From JAOPZW01 sp963851295 (lineage in GTDB: Bacteria > Actinomycetota > Thermoleophilia > Solirubrobacterales > Solirubrobacteraceae): a stretch of 64,000 nucleotides of DNA. Both the position numbers and the translations under genes were made by a program. The notes under the pieces were generated by a model that worked only from the letters and a program-made list of their open reading frames with translations, was not told where the DNA came from and searched no databases. Shown here one piece after another: positions 16,967 through 25,711 of the stretch (within the stretch, counting starts at the first letter, position 1; every line of letters starts with the position of its first letter). The stretch is taken from positions 186,001-250,000 of the forward strand of contig CAWKOS010000008.1 in the NCBI GenBank assembly GCA_963851295.1, read 5' to 3'.

Positions 16967-17787
16967 GCGAGGGGCGGCTGGCGGGCCGCGTGGCGGTCGT
17001 GACCGGCGGCGCCGGCGGCATCGGCGGGGCGACCGCGCGGCGGCTGGCGGCCGAGGGCGCGCGCGTGGTCGTCGTCGACCTCGACGGCGAGCGCGCGGAG
17101 CGGGTGGCGGCCGAGCTGCCCGGCGAGGCGCTGGTGGTCGCGGCCGACGTCGCGCTCGAGGACGACGTCGAGCGCTACGTGGCCGCCGCCGTCGAGCGCT
17201 TCGGGCGCATCGACCTGCACCACCTCAACGCCGGCATCCCCGGCACGCTGACCGCGCTGCCCGACCTCGAGGCGGCCGACTTCGACCGCGTCCTGGCCGT
17301 CAACGTCCGCGGCATGTTCCTCGGGCTGCGCGCCGCCTTCCGGCGCTTCGCGGCCCAGGGCGGCGGCGGCGCGATCGTCACCACCGGCTCGATCGCGTCG
17401 CTGCGCGGGAGCGCCGACCTGCTCGCCTACCACGCCTCCAAGCACGCGGTCGTCGGCCTCACGCGCAGCGCCGCCGTCTACGGCGGGCCGCTGGGCGTCC
17501 GCGTCAACGCCGTGGCGCCCGGCATCGTGCCGACCGAGCTCTTCGCGGCGGCGGGCGGCGCGCGCGGCGGCGGCAGCGACATGGTGGCGCGCGCGGCCAC
17601 GACGCCCATGCGCCGCGCCGGGACGCCCGAGGAGGTCGCCGCGCTCGTCGCCTTCCTGCTCTCGGACGACGCCGCCTACATCACGGGCGAGGTCGTCTCG
17701 GTCGACGGCGGCGCCACGGCGACCAACACCCTGCGGCCCTCCGGCGGCGCCGGGGCGTGGGACCCGGCGGCGGTCGACCCGCGCTGA
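16963..17787 (+). CDS. Short-chain dehydrogenase/reductase
   Basis: 274 aa classical SDR. Cofactor motif TGGAGGIGG, NAG as LNAGIP, catalytic Ser in TTGSIAS and the YHASKHAV active-site Tyr-x3-Lys. An Asp ends the second strand (VVVDLDG), favouring NAD over NADP. Last gene of the 12285-17787 operon; its stop codon directly abuts the stop codon of the convergent TfoX-like gene. Confidence 0.92.
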   Translation: MSEGRLAGRVAVVTGGAGGIGGATARRLAAEGARVVVVDLDGERAERVAAELPGEALVVAADVALEDDVERYVAAAVERFGRIDLHHLNAGIPGTLTALPDLEAADFDRVLAVNVRGMFLGLRAAFRRFAAQGGGGAIVTTGSIASLRGSADLLAYHASKHAVVGLTRSAAVYGGPLGVRVNAVAPGIVPTELFAAAGGARGGGSDMVARAATTPMRRAGTPEEVAALVAFLLSDDAAYITGEVVSVDGGATATNTLRPSGGAGAWDPAAVDPR

Positions 17788-18120
17788 CTACTTCGGCGGC
17801 AGCGTGCCGACGTAGGTCAGGCTGCGCTTGACCCAGGCCGAGAGGTCGCGCTTGGTCTTCAGGCCCTCGGGCGCGACGGTGATCCAGCCGTCCATCGTGC
17901 GCTTGCCCATCTCCATGAGCTTGACGTGCGGGCGCGCGAGCGCCTCGTCGGTCTTCGCGGGGTCGATGCGCGCGAGCAGCCCGCCGTTGCGCGAGGCGCT
18001 GACGGTCATGTTGCCGTGCTTGAGGAAGGCCAGCCCGCCGAACATCTTCTTCTCGGTGATGGCGTCCTCGTCGGCGAGCAGTTCACGCAGGCGGTTGGCG
18101 AGGTCCTCGTCGTAGGCCAT
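17788..18120 (-). CDS. TfoX N-terminal domain protein
   Basis: 110 aa containing only the TfoX/Sxy N-terminal domain: KKMFGGLAFLKHGNM is the family signature and LMEMGKRTMDGW the second block. In gammaproteobacteria full TfoX controls competence; stand-alone N-terminal domains like this one are widespread and their role is unknown. Eleven nt downstream of the L,D-transpeptidase gene on the same strand, so possibly co-transcribed. Confidence 0.9.
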   Translation of the reverse strand: MAYDEDLANRLRELLADEDAITEKKMFGGLAFLKHGNMTVSASRNGGLLARIDPAKTDEALARPHVKLMEMGKRTMDGWITVAPEGLKTKRDLSAWVKRSLTYVGTLPPK

Positions 18121-18132
18121 GGTCGCCGGATC

Positions 18133-19254
18133 CTAGGCGACGAAGACCGGCGTGCCCACAGGAGTGCGGGCGTAGAGCGAGATCACGTCCGGGATCCGCA
18201 TGCGCACGCAGCCGTGCGAGGCGTCGTGGCCGATCGAGCCGTACTCGCTGGGGTCGATGCCGTGGATGCCGGCGCCGCCGTTGAAGGCCATCCAGCGGGC
18301 CTTGATCGGGTCGTCGGGGCCGGGCGGGATGGTCTTGCCCGCGAGCTTGCCCGCCCACGCCGAGTTGGGCACGTACCACGACGGGTTGGTCTGCTTCCAC
18401 TGCACGTCGTAGAGGCCCTCCGGCGTCTCCAGGCCCTGGCGGCCGACCGCGATCGGCCACGTGTGGGTGAGCTTGAGGTGCTCGTAGAAGCGCAGGACGT
18501 GGTCGTGGCGGTCGACGATGATGTAGGCGGCCGACTTCTGCGCGAGCTTCGCGCTGGAGACCTTCGGGGCGACCGACTTCGTCGTCACCGGGATGTCGGC
18601 GGAGTGCGAGGGGAAGACCAGCGCCGACGCGAGCGCGCGCTTGAGCGCCGGCGCGTCGAGGGCGCGGCCGGTGCGCGAGGGCGTCACGGTCAGGCCCTGG
18701 GCGGTGGGCGATGCCGCCGCATCCTGCGGCTCGCGGCGGACCGCCGCGGCCACCTCGTCGACGAGCCGGGGGACGACGCCGGGGGCGTAGTGGAGCTTGA
18801 GCGGCAGGCTCTCCTGGAGCTGCTCGTCGGTGACGTCGCGCCAGACCCGGGCACCGAGCCAGCCCCGGCGGCTGTCGGAGCGGGCGCGCTCGAGCGCCAC
18901 GTCGAGCTCGGCGGTCAGCCGGCTCTGGCCCGGGGCGAGGGTGAAGGTCCGCCCGCCGGCGTGCACGGTCAGCGTCCGCCGGCGCGGCTTGACGGCCCGC
19001 GCCTCCAGGCGCGCCCGCGCCTGGTCGACGGTCAGCCCGCCGACATCGACGCCGCCGATCCGCACGCCCTGCGCGATGCGGTCGCGATGGCCCTGATCGT
19101 CGATGTAGGCGAAGGCGACCGCGCCGCCGACGAGGACCACGACGAGGACCCCCACGACGAGCAGCGCGCGGCGCGGACGCAGCGCCCGCGCGAGCCTCTC
19201 ACGCGACGGACCCCGGTTGCGGACCGTTGTGCTCACCTGGTCAGGTTGCCACAC
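18133..19254 (-). CDS. L,D-transpeptidase with N-terminal membrane anchor
   Basis: 373 aa. A basic N-terminus leads into one TM segment (about residues 30-50), then a VanW/PG-binding-4-like domain (about 70-215) and a C-terminal YkuD catalytic domain (about 240-373). Catalytic motif: HGIDP with His, then SHGCVRM with the catalytic Cys. It should form 3-3 cross-links in peptidoglycan outside the membrane. GTG at 19254 is used; a second in-frame GTG lies seven codons later and no clear ribosome-binding site decides between them. A 16-bp palindrome starts 25 nt upstream. Confidence 0.92.
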   Translation of the reverse strand: MWQPDQVSTTVRNRGPSRERLARALRPRRALLVVGVLVVVLVGGAVAFAYIDDQGHRDRIAQGVRIGGVDVGGLTVDQARARLEARAVKPRRRTLTVHAGGRTFTLAPGQSRLTAELDVALERARSDSRRGWLGARVWRDVTDEQLQESLPLKLHYAPGVVPRLVDEVAAAVRREPQDAAASPTAQGLTVTPSRTGRALDAPALKRALASALVFPSHSADIPVTTKSVAPKVSSAKLAQKSAAYIIVDRHDHVLRFYEHLKLTHTWPIAVGRQGLETPEGLYDVQWKQTNPSWYVPNSAWAGKLAGKTIPPGPDDPIKARWMAFNGGAGIHGIDPSEYGSIGHDASHGCVRMRIPDVISLYARTPVGTPVFVA

Positions 19255-19278
19255 CGGGCGGCGTCGTACACACGAGCC

Positions 19279-19294
19279 TGGCCCGGACGGGCCA
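19279..19294. promoter_or_regulatory. 16-bp palindrome, first copy, upstream of the LuxR-type regulator
   Basis: TGGCCCGGACGGGCCA, symmetric except for one central base, followed by TC. A near-identical copy lies at 21987-22002. It sits between the divergent L,D-transpeptidase and the small secreted protein gene. LuxR-type regulators usually bind 16-20 bp palindromes and such a regulator lies between the two copies, so these are candidate operators. Confidence 0.4.
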
Positions 19295-19412
19295 TCCGGC
19301 GGCCGGACGGCGAGGATCGCCCGCCCGGGGGAAGCCGCCGCGCCGCCCGCGGCGCATGATCGTCGTGCGATGGCCTCGGGGCCGTCGCGGACAGATCGAA
19401 ACGGAGGTTCTC

Positions 19413-19700
19413 ATGCAGCGCGATCATCGCTCTCGCCGGGTCCGGGCCGCCGCTGCGACGCTCGCCGTCGCGGCCCTCGCCGCCGCCCCCGCCGGCGCCG
19501 GCGCCAGGCCGGCCATCGACCCGCCCACCACGCAGCCTCCGGCCGCGGTGCACGTCCCCGCGGTCACGACGGCGAGCCGGGACGAGGGGTTCGACTGGGG
19601 CTCGGCCGGCATCGGCGCCGCTGCCGGCGCGGGGCTCATCCTCGCCGGCGCCGGCACGCTCGTGGTGGCCCGCCACAGCCGCCTACGCCCGGCCCGCTGA
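19413..19700 (+). CDS. Small exported membrane-anchored protein
   Basis: 95 aa of unrecognised family. Signal peptide at residues 1-30 with basic start and Ala-rich core ending PAGAGA, a Pro/Thr-rich linker, then a Gly/Ala-rich TM helix (about 68-88) and a basic C-terminal anchor HSRLRPAR. Good GGAGG 6 nt before the ATG. Lies 42 nt upstream of the LuxR-type regulator on the same strand. Confidence 0.65.
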   Translation: MQRDHRSRRVRAAAATLAVAALAAAPAGAGARPAIDPPTTQPPAAVHVPAVTTASRDEGFDWGSAGIGAAAGAGLILAGAGTLVVARHSRLRPAR

Positions 19701-19742
19701 CGCCGGGTTGCCGGTGGTGTGGGCGCGCGCGACCATAGGCCC

Positions 19743-21980
19743 GTGCCCGCCGTTGAGCTCATCGGCCGCGAGGTCGAGCTCGCCCGCCTCACCGGCATGC
19801 TCGGCGACGACGACACCCGGCTCGTCACGGTCACCGGGCCGGCGGGCGTGGGCAAGACGCGCCTGGCGGTCGCCGCCGCCGACGCCCTGGCGCCCGGCCT
19901 GAGCGGCGGTGTCCTGCGCGTCGACCTCTCGCCCCTCGAGGACGCGCGCCTCGTCGCCGAGGCGATCGCCGTGGCGGCAGGCGCCGGGTCGTCGGGAGCG
20001 GCCTCGGCCCTGGAGGCGGCCACTGCGGCTCTCTGCTCGGAGCGCTCCCTGCTGCTGCTCGACAACTTCGAGCACGTCGAGGCCGCCGCCGGCGACCTCG
20101 GCGCGCTGCTCGACGCCTGCCCGGGCGCGACCGCGCTGGTCACGAGCCGCCACGTCCTCGGCCTCTCGGCCGAGCGGATGCTGCCGCTGGCGCCGTTGGA
20201 CACCCACGGCGCCATCGCGCTCTTCGTCGCGCGTGCGCAGGCGCGCGACCCCGGCTTCGAGCTCACGCCCGAGCACGAGGGGGCGATCGCGGAGATCTGC
20301 GCGCGCCTGGACGGCCTGCCGCTCGCGATCGAGCTCGCCGCCGCGCGCATCGCCGTCCTCTCGCCGTCGGCCATGCTCGCCCGTTGGGACGCGGCGCTGG
20401 GGCTCGACACGCCGGGGGCGCGCGACCTGCCCTCGCGCCAGCGCACCCTGCGCGCCGCCTTCGACTGGAGCTACGAGCTCCTCGAGGAGGACGAGCGCGC
20501 GCTGCTTCGGCGCCTCGCGGCCTTCCCCGACGGCTTCGGCGTCGAGGCGGTCGAGGCGGCGCAGCGCGGCGACGGCGGCGCGCTGGCGGCGCTCGCGCTC
20601 GACCCGATCGCCACGCTGGCGGCGCTGGCCGACCGCAGCCTGCTGCATCGCGCGACGGCGCCCGCGGCCGAGCCGCGCTTCTCGATGCTCACGACCGTGC
20701 GCCTGTACCTGCGCGAGCGCCTCGCGCAGGCGGGGGAGGCCGAGGCGGCCGAGCTGTGGATGGCGCGGGCCTGTGCCGCGTCGGTCCGGCGGGAGGGCCG
20801 CCAGTTCACGGCGAGCTGGTCGCGCGAGGAGTTCGACGCCGTCGACCGCGAGCTCAACAACGTCCGCGCGGCGCTCGAGGTCCTGCTCGAGCGGGCGCCC
20901 GCGCTCGCGGTGGAGCTCTGCGGGGACCTCTTCCGCGTCTGGCAGGCCCGCCACGTCCGTGAGGGCCGCGACTGGGTCGCGCGGGCGCTGGCCGCCGGCG
21001 GCGCCGAGGTGGCGCCGACGATCCGCGCGCGAGCGCACTTCGTCGCGGTCTGGCTGGCGCACTTCCAGGGCGACTACGAGGCCGAGCAGCGCTCGGCGCA
21101 GCGGTGCCTGGCCGCGGCGCGCGAGGCGGGCGAGCCCCTGATCCTCGTGCGAGCGCTCTACGCCAGCGCGGTCGCGGTGATGGATGCCGACCCGGCCGCG
21201 TCGGAGGCGCTCTACCGCGAGAGCCTGGCGCTGTCCGAGAGCGTCGGCGACGACCTGGGCGTCGCCACGGCGAGCAACGATCTCGGCGAGCTCGCCCGCG
21301 CCCGCGGCGACTTCGACGAAGCCCACGCGCTCTACTCGCGCGCGCTGGAGCTGTGGCGGACACTGGGCGACGCGACGGGCGTCTGCCGCGCGGCCCACAA
21401 CCTCGGGCAGCTCGCCCTCGCCACCGGGGACGTGGAGCGGGCGGGCGCGCTCCTGCGCGAGTCGTTACATGCGGGCGCGCAGATGGGCGACCTCAACCTG
21501 CGCGCGGGCGGGCTGGCCGCCGTGACGTCGACGTCGGCGCAGGTGGCCCCGACGATGGCCGCGGCGACGCTGTACGGGGCCGCCGAGGCGGCGATGGCGT
21601 CGATGGAGGTCGTGCTCGACCCGATCGACGCGATCCCGTTCGAGCACGCCCACGAGCTCCTGTGCGCGGCGCTGGGCGAGCAGCGCGTCGACGAGGCGCG
21701 GGCGCGCGGGCGCGAGCTCGACGACGAGCAGGTGCAGCGGCTCGTCGAGCGGGCGCTGCGCGGCCGCGACGCCGCCGAGGGCGCCGACGACGTGCTCAGC
21801 CCGCGCGAGCGCGAGGTTGTGCGCTACGTCGCGGCGGGGCTGACCAACGCCGAAATCGCCGGCCGGCTCGTGCTCAGTGAGCACACGGTGCACCGCCACG
21901 TGGCGAACATCCTCGTCAAGCTCGGCGCGCGCTCGCGCGCCGCGGCCGCCGTCACCGCCGCCGAGCGCGGGCTCCTCTAA
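19743..21980 (+). CDS. STAND-type ATPase with LuxR C-terminal DNA-binding domain
   Basis: 745 aa transcription regulator. NB-ARC-like ATPase with Walker A GPAGVGKTR near residue 35 and Walker B LLLLDNFEHV, a GLPLAIELAAARI motif of the arm region, then TPR-like helices (about 400-620) and a LuxR HTH at about 680-745 (LSPREREVVRYVAAGLTNAEIA). Probably activated by ligand and ATP and then DNA-binding as an oligomer. GTG at 19743 chosen since the GREVELARL motif follows directly; an upstream GTG at 19719 is possible. Flanked by two copies of a 16-bp palindrome that may be its operator. Confidence 0.9.
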   Translation: MPAVELIGREVELARLTGMLGDDDTRLVTVTGPAGVGKTRLAVAAADALAPGLSGGVLRVDLSPLEDARLVAEAIAVAAGAGSSGAASALEAATAALCSERSLLLLDNFEHVEAAAGDLGALLDACPGATALVTSRHVLGLSAERMLPLAPLDTHGAIALFVARAQARDPGFELTPEHEGAIAEICARLDGLPLAIELAAARIAVLSPSAMLARWDAALGLDTPGARDLPSRQRTLRAAFDWSYELLEEDERALLRRLAAFPDGFGVEAVEAAQRGDGGALAALALDPIATLAALADRSLLHRATAPAAEPRFSMLTTVRLYLRERLAQAGEAEAAELWMARACAASVRREGRQFTASWSREEFDAVDRELNNVRAALEVLLERAPALAVELCGDLFRVWQARHVREGRDWVARALAAGGAEVAPTIRARAHFVAVWLAHFQGDYEAEQRSAQRCLAAAREAGEPLILVRALYASAVAVMDADPAASEALYRESLALSESVGDDLGVATASNDLGELARARGDFDEAHALYSRALELWRTLGDATGVCRAAHNLGQLALATGDVERAGALLRESLHAGAQMGDLNLRAGGLAAVTSTSAQVAPTMAAATLYGAAEAAMASMEVVLDPIDAIPFEHAHELLCAALGEQRVDEARARGRELDDEQVQRLVERALRGRDAAEGADDVLSPREREVVRYVAAGLTNAEIAGRLVLSEHTVHRHVANILVKLGARSRAAAAVTAAERGLL

Positions 21981-21986
21981 CCGCGC

Positions 21987-22002
21987 TGGCCCGTACGGGC
22001 CA
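21987..22002. promoter_or_regulatory. 16-bp perfect palindrome, second copy, before the DsrE gene
   Basis: TGGCCCGTACGGGCCA, perfectly symmetric and followed by TC as in the first copy at 19279. Starts 6 nt after the regulator stop codon and lies 110 nt upstream of the DsrE start. It could also fold as a GC-rich hairpin ending the regulator transcript, but no T-run follows. Confidence 0.4.
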
Positions 22003-22112
22003 TCTCGCGCGCGCGGCCGAGCTTGGCCCGCGCAGCCGATGCGACGGCCCCCGGCCGCCGCCGACAATCGCCGCGATCGCGAGTCATCGGCACACAAGGA
22101 GGAGAGGCAGCG

Positions 22113-22478
22113 ATGGCGGACAAGGTCATGATCAACCTGGCGACGGGGCTCGAGGACTCCGAGCGCGTGACGGTCGCCTTCCTCGTGGCGGGCGCCGCGC
22201 TGCAGCGCGGACAGGACGTCGCCATGTTCCTGACCAAAGAGGCCGTGCGCCTCGCGCTGCCGGGCCACGCCGTCGGCTCGGCGTGCGACGGCTGCCCGCC
22301 CCTCGAGCGGATCTTCGAGCAGTTCGCACAGGGCGGCGGCGAGCTGCTCGTGTGCCCGATCTGCGTCGACGCCCGCCGGCTCGACGCCGCCGGCTTCGTG
22401 CCCAACGCCCGCGTCGCCGGGGCCACGCCGATGTGGGACTGGCTCGGGGACGACGGCGGCGCCGTCTTCAGCTACTGA
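22113..22478 (+). CDS. DsrE-family protein
   Basis: 121 aa, single DsrE/DsrF-like domain with VMINLATGLED at the start, GQDVAMFLTKEAV in the middle and VCPICVDARRL carrying a Cys pair. Members are sulfur-relay or predicted peroxiredoxin-like proteins of the cytoplasm. AAGGAGGAGAGG gives a strong ribosome-binding site before the ATG. Lone gene between a LuxR-type regulator and a decarboxylase. Confidence 0.85.
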   Translation: MADKVMINLATGLEDSERVTVAFLVAGAALQRGQDVAMFLTKEAVRLALPGHAVGSACDGCPPLERIFEQFAQGGGELLVCPICVDARRLDAAGFVPNARVAGATPMWDWLGDDGGAVFSY

Positions 22479-22526
22479 GCCGGCCACGTATCAGCGGGTT
22501 GCGCTCGACGCTCTGGACGTGAGGTC

Positions 22527-24050
22527 ATGGACGAGCCCGGACAGCACCGCGCGCCCTATCTGGAGGCGCTCATCGCCTTCGCCGGGCGCGAGCCGGGGCG
22601 GGCGATGGTCCCCGGGCACAAGGGGGGCCGGGTGGCCGACCGCGGCCTGCGCGCGGCGCTGGGCGACGGCGCCCTCGCGCTCGACCTGCCGACGCTCATC
22701 GAGGGCGTCGACATCGCCCCCGGCGCCGCGACGACGCCCTACGAGCTCTCGCGGCGGCTGGCCGCGCAGGCGTGGGGCGCGCGGCGGACGTGGTTCATGA
22801 CCAACGGCGCCTCGCAGGGCAACGTGGCCGCCTGCCTGGCGATCGCCGCGCGCGGCGATCGCGCCGTCGTCCAGCGCACCGTGCACGCGAGCACGATCGA
22901 CGGCATCGTCCTCGCGGGCCTGCGGCCGACCTTCGTCGCGCCGCGCGCCGACCACGAGCTCGGCATCGCGCACTGCGTGACGCCCGACGACCTCGACGGC
23001 GCCCTGGCCGCGACGCCGGACCCCGCGGCGGCGATCGTCGTCTCGCCGACGTACTTCGGCGCCGTCGCCGACGTCCGCGGCCTCGCGCGGGTCGCGCACG
23101 CCCACGGCGTGCCGCTCGTCGTCGACGAGGCCTGGGGCGCGCACCTGGCCTTCAGCGACGCGCTGCCCGAGCACGCGCTGGCGGCGGGCGCCGACCTCGT
23201 GATCTCGAGCACCCACAAGCACGCCGGCAGCCTGACCCAGTCGGCGATGCTGCACCTGGGGCGCGGCGAGCGCTTCGACGAGGCCGGCATCGACCACGCG
23301 CTGCGGCTCGTCTCGTCCACGAGCCCGAGCAGCCTGCTCATCGCCTCGCTCGACGCGGCGCGCCGTCACGCCGCCGTCCACGGCGGCCGGCTGCTCCCGC
23401 GCCAGGTCGCCGACCTCGCCGCGCTGCGCCGGGCGATCCGCAGGATCCCCGGGCTCGACGTCCTCGACGAGCGCGTCGTCGGCTCCTTCGGCGTCGCCGC
23501 CCTCGACCCGCTGCGCCTCTGCGTCGACGTCCGCGCCACCGGCCTGGGCGGCCACGAGGTCGCGCGGCGCCTGCGCGCCGACGACGTCCACGTCGAGCTC
23601 AGCGGCGAGCACGTGCTCGTCGCAGTCTTCGGGCTCGGCGAGCGCGTCGGGCTGCACGGGGGCCGCCTGCTGAAGAGCCTCGCCCGGGCGTGCACCCCCG
23701 GGCGCGGGGCGCGATCGGGTCCGATCGCGCCTGCGCGGCCGGCGCCGCCGTGGGGGCCGGCGGCGCTGTCGCCGCGCCGGGCCTTCCTGGCCGCGCGCGA
23801 GCGCGTGCCCATCGCCGCCGCCGAAGGCCGGATCGCGGCGGAGTGCCTGGCCGCGTATCCGCCAGGGATCCCGAACGTCCTTCCCGGCGAGCGCCTGACC
23901 GCCGCGAACATCGCGACGCTGCGGCGCACCCTCGACCACGGCGGCGTCGTGCGCGGCGCCGCCGACCCGACGCTGGCGACGCTGCTCGTCGTCGCCGAGC
24001 CCGCGCTCTCCGCGCGCGGCCGTCGCCACCTCGACGTCGCGGTGGCCTGA
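22527..24050 (+). CDS. Orn/Lys/Arg decarboxylase family PLP enzyme
   Basis: 507 aa, group III-type basic amino-acid decarboxylase without the N-terminal receiver-like wing of the enterobacterial inducible enzymes. PGHKGG near residue 29 is typical; PLP-binding Lys is in STHKHAGS, with Asp in VVDEAWGAH upstream. The C-terminal ornithine decarboxylase domain is present (YPPGIPNVLPGE). The substrate (Lys, Orn or Arg) cannot be decided. Its stop overlaps the start of a DMT exporter, so the product amine may be exported. Confidence 0.9.
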   Translation: MDEPGQHRAPYLEALIAFAGREPGRAMVPGHKGGRVADRGLRAALGDGALALDLPTLIEGVDIAPGAATTPYELSRRLAAQAWGARRTWFMTNGASQGNVAACLAIAARGDRAVVQRTVHASTIDGIVLAGLRPTFVAPRADHELGIAHCVTPDDLDGALAATPDPAAAIVVSPTYFGAVADVRGLARVAHAHGVPLVVDEAWGAHLAFSDALPEHALAAGADLVISSTHKHAGSLTQSAMLHLGRGERFDEAGIDHALRLVSSTSPSSLLIASLDAARRHAAVHGGRLLPRQVADLAALRRAIRRIPGLDVLDERVVGSFGVAALDPLRLCVDVRATGLGGHEVARRLRADDVHVELSGEHVLVAVFGLGERVGLHGGRLLKSLARACTPGRGARSGPIAPARPAPPWGPAALSPRRAFLAARERVPIAAAEGRIAAECLAAYPPGIPNVLPGERLTAANIATLRRTLDHGGVVRGAADPTLATLLVVAEPALSARGRRHLDVAVA

Positions 24051-24904
24051 TGCTCGCCCTTGCGCTGGCGCTCGGCGCGAGCGTGGCCTGGGGCGGCTCG
24101 GACTTCATGGCCGGCCTCGCCAGCCGGCGGCTGCCGCTGCTCGCGGTGCTCGTCGGCTCGCAGGCCGCCGGGCTCGCGCTGCTCGTCGCGCTGCTGGCCG
24201 TCACCGGCGAGGGGGCGCCGCCCGGCGACGGGGCGCTGATCGCCGCCGCGGCCGGCGTGCTGGAGCTGGCCGGCTTCACCGCGCTCTACAAGAGCCTCGC
24301 GCTCGGCCCGATGTCCGTCGTGGCGCCGATCTCCTCGGCGGCGGCGCTCGTGCCGGTGACGGCCTCGGTGGCCGGCGGCGAGCGCCCGGCGACGGTCGCC
24401 GCGCTCGGGATGGGCCTCGCGCTCGCGGGCGCCGCGGTGGCCTGCGTCGAGCGCGGGGGAGGCGATGCGCGCGCCCGGCGCCGCGTCGTGCCCGGCGCCG
24501 CCATGGCCGTCTTCGCGGCGCTGTGCTTCGGCGGCTTCTTCACCGCCATGAACGCGGCCACCGACGCGGCCGGGCCGGCGTGGGCGGTGGCGCTGAACCG
24601 CTCGACCTCGGTCTCGGTGCTGCTCGCCGCGGTGGCGCTGATGCGCCCGCGGCTGGGCATCGCGGCGCCGGGTCTCCTCGCCGGGGTGGTCGCGGTCGGT
24701 CTGCTCGACGGCGCCGCGAACGCGATGTTCGCCTTCGCGCTGACCCAGGGGCTGACGAGCACCGTGTCGGTCCTCGGGTCGCTGTATCCGGTGACGACGG
24801 TGATGCTCGCCGCACTGCTGCTGCGCGAGCGCGTCGCGCCGCTGCAGGCCGCCGGCGTCTTCGCGGTGCTCATGGGCGTCGCGCTCGTGAGCGCGCACCC
24901 CTAG
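24050..24904 (+). CDS. EamA/DMT-family transporter
   Basis: 284 aa, ten predicted TM helices in two repeats of five, with a short loop RGGGDARARRRV between halves. ASVAWGGSDFMAG in TM1 and LLRERVAPLQAAG before the last helix are typical of EamA exporters. Start ATG shares bases with the decarboxylase stop, so the two are coupled; export of the decarboxylation product or uptake of its substrate is a reasonable inference. The stop is part of a CTAG shared with the convergent gene. Confidence 0.9.
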   Translation: MLALALALGASVAWGGSDFMAGLASRRLPLLAVLVGSQAAGLALLVALLAVTGEGAPPGDGALIAAAAGVLELAGFTALYKSLALGPMSVVAPISSAAALVPVTASVAGGERPATVAALGMGLALAGAAVACVERGGGDARARRRVVPGAAMAVFAALCFGGFFTAMNAATDAAGPAWAVALNRSTSVSVLLAAVALMRPRLGIAAPGLLAGVVAVGLLDGAANAMFAFALTQGLTSTVSVLGSLYPVTTVMLAALLLRERVAPLQAAGVFAVLMGVALVSAHP

Positions 24905-25590
24905 CCCGGAGGAGGCCCGGCCTCCGCCCGGCGCTTGATCGCGAGCAGCATCCGGCGCATCATCGGGAAGTCGCCGATCTCGTTGAGGACCAGCGAGAGC
25001 AGCGCGGAGGCCGGGCGGGCGCGGGGATAGAGGATCCGCAGGCGTGTCACCAGGCGCGTGCGCATGCCGTCGCCGGTCAAGCTCCAGGCCCAGGTGCTGT
25101 CTGGCTTGAGCCACACCAGGCGATGGGGAGGCTCGATCTCTGCGATCCGGAACGCGGTCGTGTCGCTGATCCTCGAGAACATCGGGATCCAGTCGCCCAC
25201 CTGCGGGTCCTGCAGCTCGGTGACGATGTGGTTGGCGCTCGGGTGGCCCGCGTTGTCGAGCAGGTCGTTGGAGTAGAAGCCTGCGCGCCCGAAGCCGACC
25301 TGGACGAGCCAGGGCCAGACGGCGCTCGGCGGGGCGCCGATCGTGATCGCGCGGGTGGCGCGGTACTGGCAGCCCGGGACGAGCGCGTCGCCGGGCATCG
25401 CTGCGGCCACCTCCGCGTCGGTCGCGCCCCAGCGGCGATGCCAGCGGCGCATGAGGGGCGCGGTCGCGAAGAGCGGGAGCGTCGCGGCCACATCCATCAC
25501 CTCGCCGGCGAGCTGCCGCGACGTCGGGCACGCGCCCCCGGCGTGCACGCGGGCCGACGCGGGGCGAGATGAGTCCGTCTCGGTGGACAC
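24901..25590 (-). CDS. SRPBCC-superfamily (START-like) protein
   Basis: 229 aa. Residues 75-200 form a Bet v1/SRPBCC fold: APPSAVWPWLVQVGFGRAGFYS opens it, followed by DTTAFRIAEIEPPHRLVW and a C-terminal amphipathic helix. The group binds hydrophobic ligands; no specific ligand can be named. GTG start. Shares a CTAG stop with the EamA gene on the other strand. Confidence 0.8.
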   Translation of the reverse strand: MSTETDSSRPASARVHAGGACPTSRQLAGEVMDVAATLPLFATAPLMRRWHRRWGATDAEVAAAMPGDALVPGCQYRATRAITIGAPPSAVWPWLVQVGFGRAGFYSNDLLDNAGHPSANHIVTELQDPQVGDWIPMFSRISDTTAFRIAEIEPPHRLVWLKPDSTWAWSLTGDGMRTRLVTRLRILYPRARPASALLSLVLNEIGDFPMMRRMLLAIKRRAEAGPPPG

Positions 25591-25711
25591 GGGGCCAGCT
25601 TGCCGCGCGTGCGCCGCGGGCGCATCCGGGGCGGACCCCGTCGTGCCCGCGGTGGACTACGCGCCGGCGACCGCGGCACCGTGCGACGGGGGCGGCGCCG
25701 GCGGGCGCGGC

